NCBI GenBank assembly: GCA_033439255.1
Contig: CM065881.1
Location: 1,302,001-1,366,000 of the forward strand
DNA: 64,000 nt
From: Hericium rajendrae
Taxonomy: Eukaryota; Basidiomycota; Agaricomycetes; Russulales; Hericiaceae
Reading direction: 5' to 3'
Shown: piece by piece, positions 10,601-22,500 of the stretch
Layout of the letters: the number at the start of each line of letters is the position of its first letter
Position numbering within the stretch: the first letter of the stretch is position 1
Made by a program: the position numbers and the translations under genes
Notes under the pieces: generated by a model
Told to the model about the DNA's origin: nothing
Databases searched by the model: none
The model's input: only the letters and a program-made list of their open reading frames with translations

Positions 10601-13600
10601 TACGAGGAATGGATCCACGGGCAGCAAAAGCCTCTAAATTGTCCAGATAGACAGCGCTTTTGAAGAGGGTGGATGCCACGATAACGATATCCGCTTCCAT
10701 TATCCCCTCTATGGTCGATGAGTTCAAGCTGGAGGCGTTCGTGAGCGTGACAACCTTGTATGGCTCGTTGGAAGGTGAGCGGATGAACTTCTTGATCTCC
10801 GAGCCCCATTGCCGGGTAAGATGAGGCGGGACGATAATGAGCGACGCCTTGGCACGAATCTTGCCAGGGATCTCTGGTGCTTTAGAGAGTTCCTTGCTGA
10901 CAGCCTTCCGTGTCCAGTCAATCAGGCCTAGAGTGATCGCAGTCTTCCCATAACCGACCTGGTCCGCGAGGACGCCGCCGCGGATGCAAACGGGTTTCTG
11001 TGCACGGCCTTCAACGCGCCAGCCTAGGGGCTCAAGAATGGCCTCAGAAATTTCTTCCTCGATGAAGGGCGAGGCATCTCGGTCCTCTTGCTTGATCATC
11101 CAGTCGAGAGAACGAAGTTGTTCCGGTCGGAGCGGATTCTTGGTGAAGTGGGGAGGTTGCGCGTGCTCTGGGTCCGAGCGATTGCTCAGAAGCGTGAACT
11201 TCGGCAGGATCAACTTCACCAAAGGTTGAAAGTCAGTCTCAAGACGCCATGATAGAACGGGAGCGGCGGTGCGATTAGAAGGGAGGCGGGAGAGGGCCCG
11301 GTGGATTAGCGAGGGAACGTTCATGCCGATGCGCACAATGCCAGTGCCATCCTCGTCGAGCTTCAACTGCGTCACGAAAGGCGCCGGTCGTCGCTTGAGG
11401 CAGCGTTCGTACTCGCCGGCCTGTATGCTGTCCTCAAGCGCTGCGACCTTCTTGCCTTGAGTGATCCATCGAAGTCCCGGAGCGTGGGGCGCACATCGCT
11501 CGCAATTCGAATGGTCGTCAGGCAAAGCGACCTCTTGCCAGTCATGGAAGCCGCCTTCGATGTCCTTGACGCGTTCGATCAGCCATGACAGCGATCTGAA
11601 AGTCGTTCGGGCGTGGATCGGTTCAACTTCTTTCCAAGTGCCACGGGGCCACTCCGGACCAGCTTGATCTCCAAGGGGGAAACGAGCAACGAGCACCGCA
11701 TTGGCAGTCTGACAGGCGTCCTTATTGACTACGATGTCGAGGTTATCCTTCGGGACAGCAAATGTAGCCTCCTGACCGAGCGACGGCTAAACGAACTGTA
11801 AGTCTGGGTTCGCAATGGTGCAGCTAGACGTACCTGAAGTGACACATTGACAGCGGCAACGTACTTCTGCGGAATCTGGCACTTGACGGTTTGCTCGTCC
11901 TTGTCAGATTGCCTCCAGGATGGGTCGAGACGTGCTACCAGAGGACGAGCCTCGCCATACTCGTATCTCCGGGTGTTGATTGCGAAGACGAAGCCGTCGT
12001 TCTCCGTCTTCCCGCATCGACTGGGGTCGATGAGCATGAAGAGCGGCGGCAAATGTTTGTCCTCCTCGGTCGATGCCTTCTTATGAAGAGCACTGCTGGC
12101 CGTCCCACACTTGTCGTAGAGGGTATATGTTCCTGCAATGCTGCGGTCAAAGAGAGGTTCACTTTCTTCCGGCACCTCGATCTCGAGCTGCGAGTGCACC
12201 ATGCGATCCTTGAACTTGGGAGCCTGCAGACCCAGCTTAGCCTCCCACGACGGCACAAGCTCCCCGGCTCCCTTGATCGTGATCTCGACTTCACCAGTAT
12301 GTGGCAACGCAAACTCCCACTGGCCACTGAAAAGAGCGCCATCGCATGCAAGGCGACCGGCGGGAGACATGAGGATCTTGCGAATCTCCGCATTCGCAGG
12401 CTCGCTGGCAGCAGCCTTGGCGAAGAAGAGCCATTCCGGACGCTGAGGATGGAGAACCAGCTCGAGTCGGGCATTTGACGATTCATAATGAGCAGACCAA
12501 AGCTCCTGCCGCTTGAGCTCCACGAAGCGAAGGTCGATCTTTGTCGCGTCGACCACCGCGGATTTCCATGCAGACCAAACCTTCGAGGACACCTTTGCGC
12601 CAGACTGCTCGCGCAAGCCGTCCATGAACACTTCGGTGACGGAGGACAGGGCAACTCGCATGGGTAGGGCAGCCTTCAGGCCTCGAGTGAAAGCGGATGG
12701 CGATAACCTAGGCAGCGCCTCGAAGTCGAGCACCTCGTAATTGTGTTCAGGACGTCCTCCACACTTCACGCAAGATGTCCATCCGCAATCCGCGCAGCGA
12801 CGAAGCTCGCGGCTAGTCATGTCCTTTCGACCTTCGCAATCGCAAAGTCGAACACTCCTCATGGCGTCGGTGAGCAGCTGAGACAACGAATGTTCGGCAG
12901 TCTTCGACAAGTCAAAAGGAGCCTCCAAAAGCTGTTCCTCTCCAGAAATGCAGTCATCGACAGATTGGAGTGTCCCATCAACGTCCATCGCAGCGTCTTC
13001 ATCCGCCTCTTCTATACGATGGTGGTTATGCTTTTCTTCGTACGTTGTCTTCTCGTCGCTGCTGATGAGAAGATCCTGACAAACGATGAGAGCTGTCATA
13101 ATCGCAGTGCCGACGACCGTTGTTGACATAGCATTGCCAGCCAAGTCGGCAAGCTGATCCTCGCTTTCACGAGTAAGAAGGAGCTCGTTAATAGGAAGTC
13201 CCTGCATATGAAGCGCCTCAAGGCCAATCATAGGACCTCCGCGATTCGTGATGTATGGAATCATGGAAGGCGTCAAGCAAGGACAGATACCCAGCTTGTT
13301 CCTTGTCCCCTGTTGACGATCGACATTCTGAGACAGGTTCCAAATTTGCCTTAAGAAGAGGTAAGATTTAATTCTGCATCTCTCCAACATTTGAGCACTC
13401 ACGTCTTGTAGGACGGGTCCACGCCCATGACTGCAGACTGCAAGATCATGATATCCATCAAGTCCCAGACACGTTCGACCTGGCCCTGAACCCAATCTGC
13501 CCAGCCGAAGTCCAGCATCTTGCAGGAACCGCCTACAAATGTGTGAACTGGCGGCGCTGAAGTATATCATATCATGGCCTCTCACCTTCGTCCCAGTTCG

Positions 13601-14758
13601 TCAATGGCCGCCTCGCTCCAAGATTCTCCTCCAGCCGAGTACGCTGATGTCTCGACTCGCAGCGACCCCAATCTGTTCGGCCAGTACGTCGACCAGAACC
13701 GTTATAGCTCTCTTGAACGAGTTTCTCGCGGGCTTGATGAATGCGAGGATCATCTGAAGGTAGAAGAAAAGCGTCCAAAGAAGCCGACGCCGGTCTTGAC
13801 AGCTTTTGGACCATCTCCTTCCACATCTTCGGCTTGTTGGTACTCTTGAGGTCCACCGCTATGAGGTAGCCACGTTGGCGAGTGTGCGGGATATAATACT
13901 GCTTGGTGTCGAGCCTGAGAGACGTGGCGCTATAGCCGATCTTTGCGAATCTCTTCTCCACGTCTGGCCAAGGAGCACCACAGACGTTCTCCAGGATGAC
14001 AATGGGGGGCCTATGTTTCGCGACCCAAGCCCGCATGCCGAAGAAGGTTCGGCCTGATTCTCCGCCGTCCTCGATATCCTTCTTCTCATTGTTCAGATTG
14101 GAGTAATCGACGCAAGACGTGCCAGCAACAAGTATGTCCACGTTTCCTGGAACGACGGCTTTGGCGCCATATGCCGTGTGACTAAGAAAACTTGTCAGTA
14201 TCAAAGATCTTGACACTAGAAAAAGACTCACGCTTCATCATCCCCAAGTTCACATACATCCCGGAACAAAAGAGGAGGCCGAAAATTCCTCTCGATGTAC
14301 GCCTGCTTATATGGCACGATCTCACAGGAAAAGACGTGCTCGATGTCAAGATCGAGCCCCGACTGGTCCATCATCGCTCTTCGGATCAGATTCAACGCGA
14401 GCAGAGGAGATTCTGTACCAGAGCACATTGTCGCGACACGTAGTTTGCGACCCTGGATGTGCTTGGCCACTTCCAAAATCTGAGGAGTGCGCGAGACGAT
14501 GTCTGCGAAAATCGAAGGTAAGTCTGAGATGGGAGGCAAAGGGGAGTCTTCCGGCAGGGGTTGCTTCTTCGACGACGAATCCTCCTCTTCGTCGGAGGGC
14601 TCTACCTCAGAGGCTTCATCCTCGTCATCGGCACCCTCATCGACTTTGTCGTCCTTGGGCTTCTCGTCCTTCGCTTTGCCTTTAGTTCCCCACATGGCGT
14701 CCAGCGTTGGTTGCTTCTTTTTCGAGGACGAGGATCCCTGCTTCAATTCAGATGGCAT
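7644..14758 (-). CDS. DNMT5: DNMT5: cytosine-5 DNA methyltransferase fused to a SNF2 ATPase with an inserted RING finger
   Basis: Ten exons (14758-14232, 14181-13586, 13532-13403, 13349-11834, 11786-10469, 10420-9347, 9293-9193, 9143-8956, 8896-8117, 8058-7644) sum to exactly 2,214 codons plus stop. Order: a disordered acidic/Lys tail (1-75); C5 methyltransferase with motif I VATMCSGTESPLLAL (about 108), catalytic GTSCVDYSNLN (Cys about 199), ENV (motif VI), TRQRGYLIAVD (motif VIII) and target-recognition-distal GNAMSTTVVG (motif X); a Cys cluster CADCGWTSCVKCGG; SNF2 motif I LADQVGYGKT (about 1200); a D/E/K/S-rich insert; a DEYT box (about 1650) in place of DEAH and VLSGTPP; a RING-like CPSCERDQIP...SCGHTGC (about 2000); and helicase-C ending AVGRVRRFGQRK. 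Known DNMT5 proteins are ATP-dependent maintenance CpG methyltransferases acting on hemimethylated DNA. I see no chromodomain at the N-terminus. The start MPSELKQ is preferred because promoter-like boxes lie immediately upstream. Confidence 0.93.
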
Positions 14759-14823
14759 GATGGGGGAAAAGGAAGTGGGAGAGAAAGTGATGGTAGTTCG
14801 AGGAGAAGGTGGCTGAACAAGCG

Positions 14824-14853
14824 ACGCGTCCGAGTCACCGTGACCCGACGCGT
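14824..14853. promoter_or_regulatory. Paired ACGCGT elements (MluI cell-cycle box type) upstream of DNMT5
   Basis: ACGCGT occurs at 14824-14829 and 14848-14853, 66 and 90 bp upstream of the DNMT5 ATG, in a 195-bp intergenic segment shared with the divergent PAP2 gene. In yeasts this palindrome is the binding site of MBF (Mbp1/Swi6), which drives G1/S transcription of replication genes. The match is exact; the function in this organism is inferred. Confidence 0.5.
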
Positions 14854-14953
14854 TTCGGTCACGGGCGCGTCTTGTCACAGCGTGAGAGATTCAGCGCCTT
14901 CACACTCTGTCCAGCACTTCCAGGATTCGTTACCGGGATCTGCGACTATAACA

Positions 14954-16203
14954 ATGTCAAATTGGAGAGAAAGGTTCAGCGGCCTCGTCGGACGTGATAG
15001 CATCCAATGGCTGGACCGCTCATACATCATTGACTGGTATATTTTACGAAATTCACCTGACAAAGTACTTCGGTATTCACATGGGACGATATCCTCCTCC
15101 GCAGGATCGTGGCTACCGTTCTCATTCTACTCACGTTAGTTGTGAAAGCGTCCCCTGTCTTTGAGCGGGAGTTCTCTTTAGACGACCCCCTCATCAGTCA
15201 CCCTCATACTCATGAACGGTAAGCGCTTCTGGCACGAAGCCGCAGCTTACAGTTCATCTCAGGACACGGATCACTCATGGATCTTGACTTCTGAAGGATA
15301 TCGGGCTTCATGAACGGCTTCATTGCCATTGGAACCCCGCTGGCTATTGCAGTTGTGTCAGGCATCCTGAGAAATTCGTTGGTCGAAATCCATCATGGAA
15401 TTCTGTCTATCTCTTGTGGAAGGTTATTTTTCCACCAATCTTCAGCAAATCCTAACACTCTGACCCGTATTATGCCATTCAGAGCTCTTACTGGGTTCGT
15501 CACGGATGCGCTCAAGAATAGAGTCGGTAAGGAAGGCCAGCAGACCATATATTGCGAGTTCTCACGAGCGTCTATGTTTCAGGTCGATTACGCCCCGACT
15601 TCTTGTCGCGATGCGCCTGGGACGTCGCGCTCATGGCCTGCACAGGGTATGATTCACTCTGCATTGTTTGAACCCAACTGACCGGTCATCGACAGCGACG
15701 CGGCTTCGTTAAAGGATGGTCGTAGATCATTTCCGTCCGGCCACTCGTCCGCAGCTTTTACCGGGATGACTTTCATCGCCCTTTTCATGGCGGGTAAAAC
15801 TGCTGCTTGGTGTTTCAGGGTGACTTCTTCCCCTCAGTCTTTACTGGCCAGCAGATTTGCGCGGCTGGTCTCGACATTCATACCCCTGAGCTGGTCAACG
15901 TGGGTTGCAATAACCCGCGTAGAAGACTACGTGCGCGCACCTCAACAATTTTTACATATTTCATGCACTTACGCACTCCATATGCAGCGTCATCACAAAG
16001 AAGATGTCGTCGTCGGTAGTCTTATCGGCATCATATCTGCCAGCATCTGCTATCTCATATACTGGCCAAACCCATTTTCGGAGGAAAGCTTTACGCCAGA
16101 AAATGCAGGACGGCCAAGAGTGGTATACGGGGATTATGCAGGGACTGGATCGAGAGGTGAATATCACCTAACCAGACTTGAAAACGACGTGGAGTCTGTA
16201 TAG
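14954..16203 (+). CDS. PAP2-family lipid phosphate phosphatase (DPP1/LPP1-like)
   Basis: Seven exons (14954-15036, 15105-15218, 15297-15422, 15483-15526, 15583-15646, 15696-15930, 15988-16203) sum to 293 codons plus stop. All three PAP2 catalytic motifs are present: KNRVGRLRPDF (K-x6-RP), SFPSGHSS (PSGH) and TRVEDYRHHKEDV (SR-x5-H-x3-D type, with TR in place of SR). Several hydrophobic segments (IVATVLILLTLVV, FIAIGTPLAIAVVSGIL, FARLVSTFIPLSWSTW, LIGIISASICYLIYW) make it a multi-pass membrane enzyme. Family members dephosphorylate phosphatidate, lysophosphatidate and diacylglycerol pyrophosphate. The exon 3 donor (GTTATT) is weak but is supported by the resulting LTGFVTDALKNRVG. Divergent from DNMT5, and ending only 42 bp from the CID gene stop. 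Confidence 0.9.
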
Positions 16204-16245
16204 TAGACGAGATACGGATTATGCAGTATGTATTGTCCTGAACTA

Positions 16246-18899
16246 TCATGATGATACATCCGACCGCACGAAAACCCACTTATCGCCCACTCGTTGCATC
16301 TTCCCGCTGGACCCGACCTTTGCTGGGTCTGCCGTACTATCGTCTACCTGCATCTGTGCAGCCTGTCCATCGTTCCACTCCGGGCCGCTTGTGTCGCCTC
16401 CCAGCACCACGGCGTCTGTATCTGCTGGGTTGCTATCGTACGCATTTCCTCCATATCCCCACCGTTCCTGGTCTTCTCGGACATTGCCGTACCCGCGTCC
16501 CCCACGTCCACCGCGGTAGGCAGAGCCTGCTCTGCCTCTGCCACCTCGGAACCCTCTGCCAGATGGCGCGCCTCTGAACCCTGCACCGCCCCATTGATCC
16601 CCCATTTGGACAACCGGCTGGTTCACGGCTGCCACAGGACCAGCCATGGCACCCATGACGAGAGCTACGAGTTCCTCTTGACCTGGGGTGTATCCATGTG
16701 TTGCCAGCCACGCCTTCCCAAGCGCTTCCCACGATGTAGGGGCAGTTGGGTCGAACGTCGAAAAATCGAATGAATCCAGCCCGACGGGACCCGCATGGTG
16801 ACTATCAGCTCCGTTTGAATTGACGGTGGGTACCGGCACCCCCGGAGGCGCCTGCACTTGTGCTGTCGGTGAATGGTGGTCCTCTCCGCGTGTCGCAGGG
16901 GCCCCGGGATCCGTCGACCCAGAGGCCGACGCAGGCGGCGACCGCACCTCCTGGCTATTTCTCCCTACGGCCGATGGCGCATCGTCTTCGGCTGGTCTCA
17001 AGTCTCGTCCAAACTCGTCTTTTCCGGCAGTTGATGATGATGGCTCTGAGGCCCCCTGCGTGTCCGCAGCTACAAGTGACGGCCTACGAGGCGGACTGTA
17101 AGGTTTTACATCTCGCCGTCCTCCGTATCTACTTCGAGGAGGACTTCTAGATCGACTGCGGCGACCTTTAGATACGGGACTTCGCTCTCTGTCCCGGTCC
17201 CCATAGCGATCGCGGTCCTCCCACCTACCGCGACCCCGGCCCCGGAAACCGCCTCTGGAGCGGCCTCTGAAGTCGCCACGACTGTCATGAAGATATTCAC
17301 GAATTCCGCCACGAGAAGATTCATCAGGGCGATGCCACCGAGGCTCTCGATGATTAGAATCGTAGCGATCATCTTGATATGGGACGGAGCGTTGCTGCGA
17401 CGGCCCCGCTAGAGAATTGAATCCTCCGGAACCTGCGGGTGCAGGCGCAGGAGGAGGAGAAACATATGCAGACACAGAATGCGTCCAAGACTGTGATGGC
17501 TGCGGTGGTACAGGTGCTGACGACGACGGGCCAGCGTTGGCTAATTGCGCTGTCTGCGTCAATTGGCGGAAAAGCGCCAAAGAATTCGGGTCGAGCTGCG
17601 TGCCCTGCGTCGTGGCAAGTGGCAGGCTCGTATTTGCGGCTGTTTGGCTATATGTAACTCTTAGCCAGAGTTTAACGTGATGAATGGTGGATACTTACCC
17701 ATTTGGCTGTCCTTGATTTGCAGCTTGAGAAAGCAACGCGAGAAGAGTTGACTGCAGGGAATCGGTGCCTGTCTGTGATGGCGTTGGCAAAAGTGGGCCA
17801 GTCGGCGGCGTTACTTGGGGCGGCGGTGCGGGTACACCGGAGGGAGTAGGTAATTTTACGGTCACTAATGCGGAAACAAATCGGGCGTCGCTTCAGTCAT
17901 TGATCTTACTCCCTCAAGAGAATAGATGTGGAAAAACAAATGGGATTGCAGAAGAAATACTTAGCGAACATGTAATCGAGACAAGATAAGCACCTTTCTC
18001 TGGGGTAGCATCCTTCAAGATCCCCACCAATCTCGTCAGTACTGCCGATGGGAATGTGTTCGCCTTGACCCAGATGTCAAGGATCTTCTTCGTCTTTTCC
18101 TGGATGCGGCGAGGCGAACGAAACAGGGAATAGTTAGACACCTTCAATTGCACATGCCGCGGTAAAAAGGAATGAAATGCTATGGATACGACACGAAATC
18201 ATGTGACTGGACGCGAATGTGGCTCGTCAATTTTGTGAAGCCATGCCTTGACGCGTCGCGAAGATACGCCATAGACGCGCGATGGTCTATTAGCTAAAGA
18301 CGCGCACATCACACCTAGTATGGTGGATACCGGCCATGCGACGGTTAGAAGTGTACAGAGCATGTGGTGTACAAAAGCACCATTTGACTAACAAAATGTA
18401 CTAGATCAATGGGTCAGCTGAGACTAACCTTTCCTTCTTGACCCGAGGAAACCATATCCTGGACCAAACCATCCAGGACGCCTTCCAGTTTAATGAGGAA
18501 AGTAGCACAGTTCCCGGGGCGTGTATTAAGATCGCCTGAGATTCCGTTCTTGTTGACTTGACTCCGAGCACCACGAGCCAAAGCATCAAAAGCATATAGA
18601 CTGGCCACTTTGTAGGGGGCGGACAGCCCTTTGTGCGTCCGATATAGAATCGACACAAGCTGGGTATCGTCCTGATGTGCACGTAACACAGAATGAGAAT
18701 GCATCATCGCCATAAGTAATAGTAATGACGCACTTGCATAAGCTTCATCGCAATTCCCTTTAATTGGTCTACTTTCGAGACCGATAGGCGCTTTGCTTGC
18801 ACCACCTCCTTGAGAAGAGACTCGAAGGACTACATAATCATGGCGATGAGCAAAACATAAACGGTCGATATCAACGAAACCGACCTCTAACGATGCCAT
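16246..18899 (-). CDS. CID-domain RNA-processing protein with RS and RGG regions (SCAF/Nrd1-like)
   Basis: The N-terminus from MASLESFESLLKEVVQAKRL folds as a CTD-interacting domain: helices include KGIAMKLMQ, LVSILYRTHK, LYAFDALARGAR, FLIKLEGVLDGLVQDM and the diagnostic last helix KTKKILDIWVKANTFPSAVL. CIDs bind the phosphorylated RNA polymerase II C-terminal domain and couple transcription to termination or splicing. The rest is low complexity: Pro/Gln-rich, then arginine-rich with RSRSRSPPRSR, then Gly/Arg repeats (RGGFRGRGRG; later RGFRGGRGRAG). A conserved-looking patch PTSWEALGKAWLATHGYTP lies near 16700. I see no RRM, unlike Nrd1/Seb1, so SCAF4/8-type or a fungal-specific CID protein is as likely. 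The start at 18899 rests on the CID beginning immediately after the first short exon. Confidence 0.75.
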
Positions 18900-19570
18900 T
18901 CTGGCAAGTGAAACGCTCTTACCACCACGTCTGAAAAGTCAGTGTCGTCGACGTCGGAGAGCTATTGAGGAGAGGTCGAAGCGTTGTTTGTTGGTGTTAT
19001 GGGTCTGTGCGCCAACCTATAAGTGTCTTTCCTTTTTGGGCGTTCTCCTACGACGTCCGACATTGCGTGTCGAAATACTTAAAGGCCAAGCAAGGCGTGT
19101 ATACTGTTTCCGCGGTCTTATTTGCATTCTAAGATATATTTTGGATCTCATTGAGATTCAGAGTCCGCTTATTTGCGTGATCGCATCGGACGAGGAGGTC
19201 ATTTTGGACGTTAGCGGGGCATCTGAAATGGCCTCTGGAATATCATACCATAGACTTAAGGCCACGGAAAGTCATCCACTTGTCCCATGGAATAGCTACA
19301 ATTTATTCCTGGGGAGCTGCCATGAATGACACATATGCAGAGTCTTTCACGCAGCACAAACAAAAGGTTAGACCTTTGAATTATTTATCTACAACACTAA
19401 AAGGTGAGCATCGGAATGCTCGCTTTTGCAATTTCAACGTCAGGACGGCCTGGTTACGAGGCCAACAAAAGGTATCGACGGCATACATGGTCACTCAACC
19501 CAAGATTCATGATGGTTCCCATAATGACAATGAAGCAATCTATACGCATACGTATACGGTCATGCTGTAG
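18900..19570. other. Intergenic, no supported gene
   Basis: About 670 bp between the CID gene start and the ZW10 stop. ORFs up to 113 codons on the plus strand show no domain and no splice-consistent extension. The stretch probably holds the CID promoter and the ZW10 3' UTR. Confidence 0.45.
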
Positions 19571-22500
19571 CTACGAAGGTTGCGGATGTCCCGCCATAAG
19601 CTTGTTGATGATATTGCCTCGTTGTGGCGTATCGGCGAATAATGCCTCCACGAGCTTCACAAGCTCGTGAACTTCGAAATCTACCAAAGCACCTTCCTCG
19701 AATAGGTAGCTAATATCGGCAAGGGAGGCCTCCTGTTAGAAACCAATCAATTTGTGGCTATCTCAACATGCGTTAGAAGCATCACTTACGAGCAGCTCTG
19801 AAAGATACGAGAACTTGAGCCATGATGGTACATAGGCAACGACCGATGACGGCTGTGGGTCAAGTCAGTCATGACGACCAACGGGGCAGAATCAGCCTGA
19901 GGATTTACCTGGTCAGGAGTATCCAAGAACAGCCCCTCCAATGAGTTCAATATCCGACAGAGCTCGCTGAGGCGGTGTGATTCCACTTCCGTGATATCAG
20001 GCAACGCAAGGATTGTCTCCAGCATCTGAGCAAGGACGGAGTCTACCACATCGCCCAGAGCTGGGAAATACTGGCTCTTCCTGAGAACATTCTGAAATAT
20101 AGAAAGTCAATCAAGGCAAGGTAGGAAAAAAAGTTGAATGATACAAACCTTCCACTGTCTTGAAGTACCCCGGATCTGACCAACAACATGCGTCACTGCA
20201 GCCTCGCATTCGTCGAAACGCTCTTGGTCCGCAGTCCCTTCGAACCCTTCAGCGTTAGCCAGCACCGCGGCATTAGCTTCGCGTTGCCGATTCTGAAAGC
20301 AGTATACTTATGGTCACAGTAGCAGGATACAAGAGACAAACTTACGACAGCATCCTGAAACCAGCTCTCGCCCCACACCTTCAAATGTGCCGCCACTTCC
20401 GCCAATTTCTCCTGCTCCTCGACGCCCTTAGCAGACCTGGCCGCATATCCAGAAAGATACATGCAGTCATTAGCGAATACCATCGTCCTTTCCGTCGACT
20501 TCTCCAGCGCCTTCCCGAACCGCACGGGAAATAGCGCGCAGTAAAGATCCAGAATTGCCGGTGCACTCTGGACGATGGCAGATCCCCTCTGCTGAGAAGA
20601 CGAGCTTGCTACAGACTCGAAAAGCGGCGAGGCCGCGAACTCCCGGCCCTCGCGCAGCGCCGCCTCGACCGCCTCTGCCACCTCGCGAGCGCGCGCCGAA
20701 ACCGTATATACCTCTTTCTCCTTCTCTGGTGTCTCCTCCGCCGCCTTGGAGTTCGATTTCACTTGCACCGTGATCTTCTGCGGGCGCTTCGCGACGCTCT
20801 TCACGGGCGTTGAAGGTGGTGGAGGGACCGCCACCTGTGAATCGATGCTGGCCTGTGGCGTGTGCATGCTCTTGCCCTTGCCCTTCTGCGCGAGCCTCTC
20901 GAGGCGTATGGCAGGTTTTGGGGCATTCCCGGGCGGGGACTTGAGTGCTGGTATCGGTGGTTCGGTGTCGACTTCGGGGTCAGCCCACGGGTCGTCGTCC
21001 CACGCCGAGCTGTCCTCGTCCACACTCATGGAGGAAGAAGTGGATGCGGGTTCTGACGCTCCGCCATTGGTGCCTTCGGCTGCCGAGGGACTGTTATCGT
21101 CGTCGTCATTCCAGCCCCAAGCATCCGAGGTATCTTCTGTAAATTCGACGGGTTCCACAGTGGGCTTAGATTCCGGTGCCGGCTGCTGCGCGACGTCTGC
21201 CGACATGTTCTGCTCCAGCTCGACGGAATCGTCGTCAAAGCCCCAGCCATCATCATCGACGGTCGTCGTCGACTCTTTCGCAGTCTCGTCCTCGTCTCCA
21301 AAGCCCCACGAGTCCTTCTGCCCATCTCCCGCTGTCGGTTCAGGCGCAGCCTCTGCCATTGGGCCCCACTGCGCCTGCGCCACCTCCACCTCCACCTCGA
21401 CGCGCACCCGCTCGCCCTCCTCTTCGTTCAGCACAATCTCGCGGACGCGCTCCAGAATCTCCGCGCGCCGCTTGCGCTCGTAGTGCGACGCGACGCCCTC
21501 CGCCCAGTGCAAGACCTCGCGGTCGCGCGCGTCCTGCCCGAGCAAGCCGACGATGTAGCGCTCTTCGACGTCCGTCGCCTGCTCTACGAGCGCGATGAAT
21601 GGCGGGAGCGCTGCGAGAGAGGAGGGGAGGAGAGGGATGAGGAAGCTGTGCAGCAGTGCAGTGGTGAGGGGTTTGCAGAGGGACTGCTTGAAGGACGCTG
21701 CATGGCTGGCAGGTAGCGCGGGGAAGAGGTTCTCCGCGACGAAATCGAGCATCTGGGCGAGATTCTCGAGCCGTGTCGTGCGGCCTTCTGTGTTTGGTGA
21801 GGTGGGGTTGAGCGCGAGGGTTTGCTGTGGGGTACCGGATGCATCTTTCGAGAAGTTGACTGTGAGGAAGGCAGGCTGGGTCACAAGGTACTCGATGTAG
21901 TGAGCTGCGAGATCGCGTCGGAGAGTCGTGAGATGGTTGGATAATGATGCGGGGGACAGCGACGACAGAATGGACTGCAGTGTCACGACATTCAACGAAT
22001 TTCGAACTGGAAATGGGGCTTGTCAGATGCTTAGTCTCAGCAGGTAGATACAGTCCCTTACCTTGGACAGCAGGATGTATAGCAATTCCATGAGGGGATA
22101 TTACAATGCTTCTGTTGTATGCGTCACTGAGCTGTTCCTCCAGGCGGTCTTTCATAGCCCGGAAGTTATGCTAACGCGGACATCAAGATCCTTTGATACC
22201 CGCAATATATCGCAGACTTACCTTCAATGCCTGAAGGACCTCTGCCTGCGCTAACGCAAGAGGAGCAGTACCCAGCGCGATCTCCAGAGGCTTACAGGCT
22301 TGTACGGCTTCGGGCAGCTTGCCTTCGTCCGCCAATTCTCGCAGCGAGTCGAACAAGGTCCGACAGCGGAACAGGTGCTCCAACGACTCAGCTACTACCT
22401 CAGCATCGAGCGCCTGCTGTGCCAGCGAGGCATGGGATGACAGAGCGTTCAGCAATGATGGTATAAGTCCTGACTTCGCTACGTTTCAGCATCTCTCAGT

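Noticed and set aside
14758-14878. Extended DNMT5 N-terminus starting MTRRARDRNASG
   Set aside because: The extra 40 codons overlap the paired ACGCGT boxes and leave only 75 bp to the PAP2 ATG; the start at 14758 leaves a more plausible promoter.
20746-21483. 245-codon plus-strand Ser-rich ORF inside ZW10
   Set aside because: It mirrors the acidic Trp/Asp repeats of ZW10 on the other strand and has no domain.
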